A stretch of 45,173 nucleotides of DNA. Source: an uncultured Rhodospirillales bacterium. Lineage in GTDB: Bacteria; Pseudomonadota; Alphaproteobacteria; Rhodospirillales; Defluviicoccaceae. Location of the stretch: the NCBI GenBank assembly GCA_937127205.1, contig CAKZLS010000092.1, positions 1 to 45,173 on the forward strand, read 5' to 3'. Numbering within the stretch: position 1 is the stretch's first letter; each line of letters opens with the position of its first letter. Positions 41,087 through 45,173 of this stretch are shown piece by piece. The notes under the pieces were generated by a model. The model was not told the origin of the DNA. It ran no database searches and saw nothing but the letters and a program-made list of their open reading frames with translations. Both the position numbers and the translations under genes were made by a program.

Positions 41087-43192
41087 TCAGATCACTCCCA
41101 GAAGCTCGAGAGCGGAACGCGTGGTTGCGTAAACGTCCCCTCCCATAAAGATGAATTCATCGACGCCGGCTTGCATGAAGGCGTCCTTGTTATCGCCCGG
41201 AGCGCCGGCCACATAGAGCCGTTCGCATCCGGCGGCTTTGAGAGCCGGGGCCACGCTCGGAACCATGTCCACGTAGATCGGGTCGGCCGAGCAGATAATG
41301 GCGATGCGCGCGCCGCTTTCCTTGAACGCTTTGGCGCACGCTTCGGCGTCCTCGAAGCCGTGGTTGGTCAGGGTCTCAATGCCGCCCACTTCGAAGAAGT
41401 TCTTGGCGAATGTGGCCCGCGCCGTGTGTTTCGCGATGGGGCCGAGGTTGGCAAGAAAAATCTGCGGACGTTTACCCGACTTCTCGAGACAAGCATCGCT
41501 CGCTTCGCGCAGGACTTCGAACTTCTCGGCCAACCTGTGACGCGGTAGTGCCGTAATCGTGGCAGCCTCACCACCAAGTGCGTCTGCCATGGCGCCGATG
41601 GTCATGCCTTCCGAAGCCGCTGCGAATACCGCACCCGCCATATCGCCCGCCGGGGCGTTTTGGAGCGTGGACGTGCCCGCTCCGGCGTTCTTTCTTGTGG
41701 TTTCCAGGCGTGCCGACGACGTCTTAGTGAGAGCGCCAAGGTCGGGCTTTTCCGGTGTGTCGGCGGTCTCGAGAATATTCGGGAACTCGCTGACCCCGGT
41801 AAGCGGATCTCGCCGCTTATCCAGGTTCTTTTCCCGGGTCGCATAGGACTCGGCAATCTGCTTGGCGAAGCTGCCGTCGTTGAGAACCGCGACGATGCCG
41901 CCGGCCTTTTCGATCTTCTGGAATTCGGCCCATGCGGCTTTCGCCATTTCGTCGGTGCGGGTTTCCACATACCAGGACCCGCCAGCCGGATCGATCACCA
42001 TGGCGACGTTCGACTCTTCGGCCAAGATGACGTGGGTGTTACGTGCGACCCGCCGCGCAATGTTGTCCGGGAGGCCAATCGCGTTGCTGTAGGGCAGTAC
42101 GGTGACGCTCTTGGCGCCGCCGACCGCCGCACTGAAGCACGAGACCGTGGCCCGCAGTGTGTTCACCCAGGGATCGCGTTTGCTCATCATCCGCTGGGCC
42201 GTAACCGCGTGCAGGTTCATGGCCCGGGCGTCTTCGCTGGCGCCGCAGGCCTCGGCCACGCGGCTCCAAAGTTTCCGCGCCGCGCGAAGTTTGCAGATGC
42301 CGAGGAACTGGTTGCAGTCCACCGAGTAGGTGAAAAGGATTTGCTTACAGGCGCTATCGATATCCATGCCTGCATCGGTCATGGCCCGGAGGTAGGCGAC
42401 GGCCGTCGCCATGGACGCGGCTAAGTCGTCGGTTTCGGACGCACCGGCATTGTGATACGCCGACGTATTGACGTTGACCGCCGTTACGTTGGGGTAGGCG
42501 GCGGCCGTGTGTTTCGCCAGTCCGGCCATTCGCGCGAGCATCGTATCCACGGGCGCCGGCAGCGTGCCGCTATCCGCCAGGGTTCCGATTGGATCGGCGT
42601 TGAAGGCGCCGAGCGCTTTTTCGGCGCCGATACCACGCCGTTCCCAAAGCGCCGCCAGCAATCCGGCGGCCGGCAAGAATTGAGCGCCCGCGTCGAGAAC
42701 AACGGGCGCCAGATCGAGATAAACACCTGTCAGCAACAGATCGAGATCGTCGACGGAGTAAACCATCACGCCGTCATCGCCGGCCAATTCCTTGGCATCT
42801 GCCGCGTCTGCGTCCAACCCGGCCCGTGCGGCCGCGTCGAACCGAACGATCAGCGACGTCACTCCGCGCGAGAGTTCTTTCAAGATGATGTCATTGCACT
42901 TCTGAGGGTCGGGATAGGCGTGAACTTGCCTGACATCCCAGTTTTCGACCCGATTGCCGGCGGCCGTGCTGCCGCGTGTATGCGGTTCCGCGCCCGGGAA
43001 TCCGGAGGGATCGCCGGTCGGGGGCCAGTCCTGCCGCGTATAGACCGGTCGAACAGACACTCCCTCGTAGGTTTTCGTGTACATCTTTTTTTCGAAAGGT
43101 GCGCCTTTAAGCGCTTTATTCACTTCGTCGACCCACTCGTCATATGAGGGAGTTGCGAAGTCTTCGACGAATTTGATCTGGCTATCGCTCAT
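41087..43192 (-). CDS. Methylmalonyl-CoA mutase small subunit
   Basis: Mutase-like TIM-barrel sequence; no DxHxxG in the C-terminal domain, as expected for the small subunit; start set at MSDSQIKFVEDFATPSYDEW. Confidence 0.92.
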   Translation of the reverse strand: MSDSQIKFVEDFATPSYDEWVDEVNKALKGAPFEKKMYTKTYEGVSVRPVYTRQDWPPTGDPSGFPGAEPHTRGSTAAGNRVENWDVRQVHAYPDPQKCNDIILKELSRGVTSLIVRFDAAARAGLDADAADAKELAGDDGVMVYSVDDLDLLLTGVYLDLAPVVLDAGAQFLPAAGLLAALWERRGIGAEKALGAFNADPIGTLADSGTLPAPVDTMLARMAGLAKHTAAAYPNVTAVNVNTSAYHNAGASETDDLAASMATAVAYLRAMTDAGMDIDSACKQILFTYSVDCNQFLGICKLRAARKLWSRVAEACGASEDARAMNLHAVTAQRMMSKRDPWVNTLRATVSCFSAAVGGAKSVTVLPYSNAIGLPDNIARRVARNTHVILAEESNVAMVIDPAGGSWYVETRTDEMAKAAWAEFQKIEKAGGIVAVLNDGSFAKQIAESYATREKNLDKRRDPLTGVSEFPNILETADTPEKPDLGALTKTSSARLETTRKNAGAGTSTLQNAPAGDMAGAVFAAASEGMTIGAMADALGGEAATITALPRHRLAEKFEVLREASDACLEKSGKRPQIFLANLGPIAKHTARATFAKNFFEVGGIETLTNHGFEDAEACAKAFKESGARIAIICSADPIYVDMVPSVAPALKAAGCERLYVAGAPGDNKDAFMQAGVDEFIFMGGDVYATTRSALELLGVI

Positions 43193-43508
43193 GGAGATCC
43201 CGCCCCGGTTGTCATTTAAACTGTTCGTTTCGCCGCGCCATATGCATCCCTGAAAAACCGGCGCGAGCCCGACCGATCCTTTGAAAATCGGCTGTTTGCA
43301 TGTTCTTCCGTGAACGTAAGGCACCAGCCACAGAGCGTCAAGGAGTCCAGGCGGGCAGAAGAAGCTCTGTCGGAAAGGCTGGACCATTTCTCTTCCGAAT
43401 TGGAATTTCCGACCGCTGAGGAAGGTCATTGTCGCCTAATTCAGTTGCGCCGCGATGACGATGTCCTCATGTTTGCACCTTGCAGAAACCAATGGTTGGG
43501 AGGAGATC

Positions 43509-43829
43509 ATGGCTGACACGGTGGGAGCATCGCATATTTTGCTGATGTACGAGGGCTCTATGCGCTCGACGGCGACCCGTTCCAAGGACGAGGCGCTGAC
43601 CGAAATGAAACAGATCAAAGGCGAACTGGACGGCGGTGCCGATTTCGCCATCCTTGCCGCCCAACACTCCGATTGCCCGTCGGGCGCCAAGGGCGGAGAA
43701 CTCGGCGCGTTCGGACGTGGACAAATGGTGCCGGAGTTCGATGCTGTCGCGTTCGATCTCGAGGTGGGCGGCGTCAGCGATGTGTTCGAAACACCCTTCG
43801 GCTATCACCTGATCCACCGAACCGCTTAG
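43509..43829 (+). CDS. Parvulin-type peptidyl-prolyl cis-trans isomerase
   Basis: 106 aa from ATG 43509; ASHILLMYEGS, SDCPSGAKGGELGAFGRGQMVPEFDAVAFDLEVGGVSDVFETPFGYHLIH. Confidence 0.93.
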   Translation: MADTVGASHILLMYEGSMRSTATRSKDEALTEMKQIKGELDGGADFAILAAQHSDCPSGAKGGELGAFGRGQMVPEFDAVAFDLEVGGVSDVFETPFGYHLIHRTA

Positions 43830-43844
43830 GAGTATAGGCAACAA

Positions 43845-43869
43845 AAAGGCGGGTTTGAAACCCGCCTTT
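43845..43869. terminator. Bidirectional rho-independent terminator between the parvulin gene and frdD
   Basis: AAAGGCGGGTTTGAAACCCGCCTTT; A tract on the left and T tract on the right, between convergent genes. Confidence 0.9.
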
Positions 43870-43892
43870 CTTCAATAGTTCATCGTCCGTTT

Positions 43893-44237
43893 TCAGATGT
43901 TGAGCAGCGCGATGATGGTTGCCAGGGTTCCGATTGCGGCCAGTCCGTACACCACGATGGCAACGGGGGTATCCGCCCGAATGCCGAAATCGTGGGCGAC
44001 CACGCGCAACCGGTGGGCGGCATGCCAAAGCGTCAGGAACATGATACCGAACACGATGAGCTTTATCAGCCAATGGCCGATAAACCCGTGCATGGTTTCA
44101 TAGGACAACGCGGCCGAGAAACCGCCGAAAAAGGCGTAGCACGCGGTAATGATCACGATTACCGGGAGGATGAACGCTGTTGCCGTGCCGCCACCGGCGA
44201 ACACGAGCCACGGAACTGCTTTGCTTGATCGTGCCAT
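43893..44237 (-). CDS. frdD: Fumarate reductase subunit D
   Basis: 114 aa, three TM helices; MARSSKAVPWLVFAGGGTATAFILPVIVIITA resembles FrdD; adjacent to FrdC/FrdB-like ORFs. Confidence 0.82.
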   Translation of the reverse strand: MARSSKAVPWLVFAGGGTATAFILPVIVIITACYAFFGGFSAALSYETMHGFIGHWLIKLIVFGIMFLTLWHAAHRLRVVAHDFGIRADTPVAIVVYGLAAIGTLATIIALLNI

Positions 44238-44240
44238 AGT

Positions 44241-44633
44241 TTATGCCGCTCCCGCCAAGACCAATACGAAAAGGGTGACAACGGCCAAAATGCCGTAGTG
44301 CGCGCCGACAATGATATTGCCCGGCACGAAATCGGTTCCCCGCTGTATGCGCATCGCCTGCGGCACCACCTTGAACCACGAGAACGTGTGTACCGCTGCG
44401 AAAAACAACAAGAAAATATGGAAGACCACGCCTAGCGGGCTGCTGATGCCGTCCAGCCATCCCTGCCACGCTTCTGGACCCTGGCCCAGCCGGAACAAGC
44501 CGAAGATCCAGATCAGCGCATAGATGGCTATGAAAATGCACGTCAGTTCATGCAGGATGTAGTCGCGATAACGGGCCTGACTCAAGAACCAGGACGTCTT
44601 GGACATTTCGCGTACATAAGGTTTCCGGCTCAT
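44241..44633 (-). CDS. frdC: Fumarate reductase subunit C
   Basis: 130 aa; [46 protein letters not shown]-like block, [14 protein letters not shown] as in FrdC. Confidence 0.85.
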   Translation of the reverse strand: MSRKPYVREMSKTSWFLSQARYRDYILHELTCIFIAIYALIWIFGLFRLGQGPEAWQGWLDGISSPLGVVFHIFLLFFAAVHTFSWFKVVPQAMRIQRGTDFVPGNIIVGAHYGILAVVTLFVLVLAGAA

Positions 44634-45173
44634 GATTTTACCCCCGGAATAAATGATGTGACGTAATCGATGGCGCTGGTGATCTTGGTCTGCTGGATGG
44701 CTCCCGCGGGATCCACGTCCTTTGGACAGACCTGTGAGCAGGCACCGACAAAACTACACTCCCAGATGCCATCATGACTGGCGACCACGTCTTCGCGGGC
44801 TTTGCGGCCCACATCCCGAGAGTCCGCGTTGTAGCGATGCGCCAACGCCAGTGCCGCCGGCCCGACGAATTCGTCGGCGAGCCCGTATTGCGGACAGATG
44901 GAGTAACAGAGCAGACAGTTGATACACATGGAGTACTGCTTGAAGGTCTTCAGCTGTGTCGGTGTCTGCAGATACTCACCCTGGTCGACGGTTTTCTCTT
45001 CCTTGGGAATGAGGTAGGGCTTGACGCTCTCCAGCTTTTCCACGAAGTCGTCGATCACCACCACGAGATCCCGTTCGATGGGGAAATTGGCCAGCGGCTC
45101 GACCCGTATCTTGTCGCCATAGTCCTTGAGGAAGGCCTTGGGCTTGACGCCCATCTCCTTCGCCTTCTCCTCG
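44630..45173 (-). CDS. frdB: Fumarate reductase iron-sulfur subunit (truncated at the window edge)
   Basis: [71 protein letters not shown]; frame stays open to 45173. Confidence 0.9.
   Translation of the reverse strand, partial: EEKAKEMGVKPKAFLKDYGDKIRVEPLANFPIERDLVVVIDDFVEKLESVKPYLIPKEEKTVDQGEYLQTPTQLKTFKQYSMCINCLLCYSICPQYGLADEFVGPAALALAHRYNADSRDVGRKAREDVVASHDGIWECSFVGACSQVCPKDVDPAGAIQQTKITSAIDYVTSFIPGVKS

Noticed and set aside
38642-41548. Long plus-strand ORFs (477 and 487 aa) opposite the methylmalonyl-CoA mutase and meaB genes
   Set aside because: Shadow ORFs rich in His/Arg/Gly/Asp; the minus strand carries unmistakable MeaB and mutase sequences.
43193-43508. TTTGAAAA/TTTGCATG motifs upstream of mutA as a PccR/ScfR-type operator, and the 68-aa ORF 43310-43516
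   Set aside because: No full TTTGCAAA site; the small ORF has no recognisable features and overlaps the parvulin start region.

Overview
This 45 kb window is a GC-rich proteobacterial chromosome segment, most consistent with Alphaproteobacteria: MucR, Irr and the order rimP-nusA-ylxR/L7Ae-infB-rbfA-truB-rpsO-pnp. It is almost entirely protein coding. No rRNA, tRNA, CRISPR array or mobile element was recognised. Left to right: glnD, murJ, trpS, an Nfu-type Fe-S scaffold, a Bax-like glucosaminidase-fold protein, a RutE-like nitroreductase, a VanX-type dipeptidase (-), tsaB, rimI, a TusA-like protein (-), mucR, fur, miaB, phoH, ybeY, corC-like, lnt, an XRE regulator, metK, trmB, rimP, nusA, ylxR-L7Ae, infB, rbfA, truB, rpsO, pnp. 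Next comes an iron/oxygen-themed segment: a nitronate monooxygenase-like protein with a Cys cluster, irr, a rubredoxin-less rubrerythrin, a GlpC/HdrD-like Fe-S protein, DUF3501, clpB and a hemerythrin-domain protein. On the minus strand follow meaB and both methylmalonyl-CoA mutase subunits, then a parvulin PPIase (+) and E. coli-type frdD/frdC/frdB (frdB truncated by the window edge). The best candidate for an under-described system is the rubrerythrin / Fe-S oxidoreductase / DUF3501 cluster. An Irr (ICE)-like palindrome lies immediately upstream of it and a 16-bp hairpin interrupts it. Other items worth checking: a structured metK leader, AGAGC-bounded palindromes crowded into the rbfA-truB gap, a second dispersed 'GTTGGTATAA' palindrome family, and a Bax-like protein whose expected catalytic Glu is Asn. 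All family names rest on motif and sequence recognition by eye; no database search was run.
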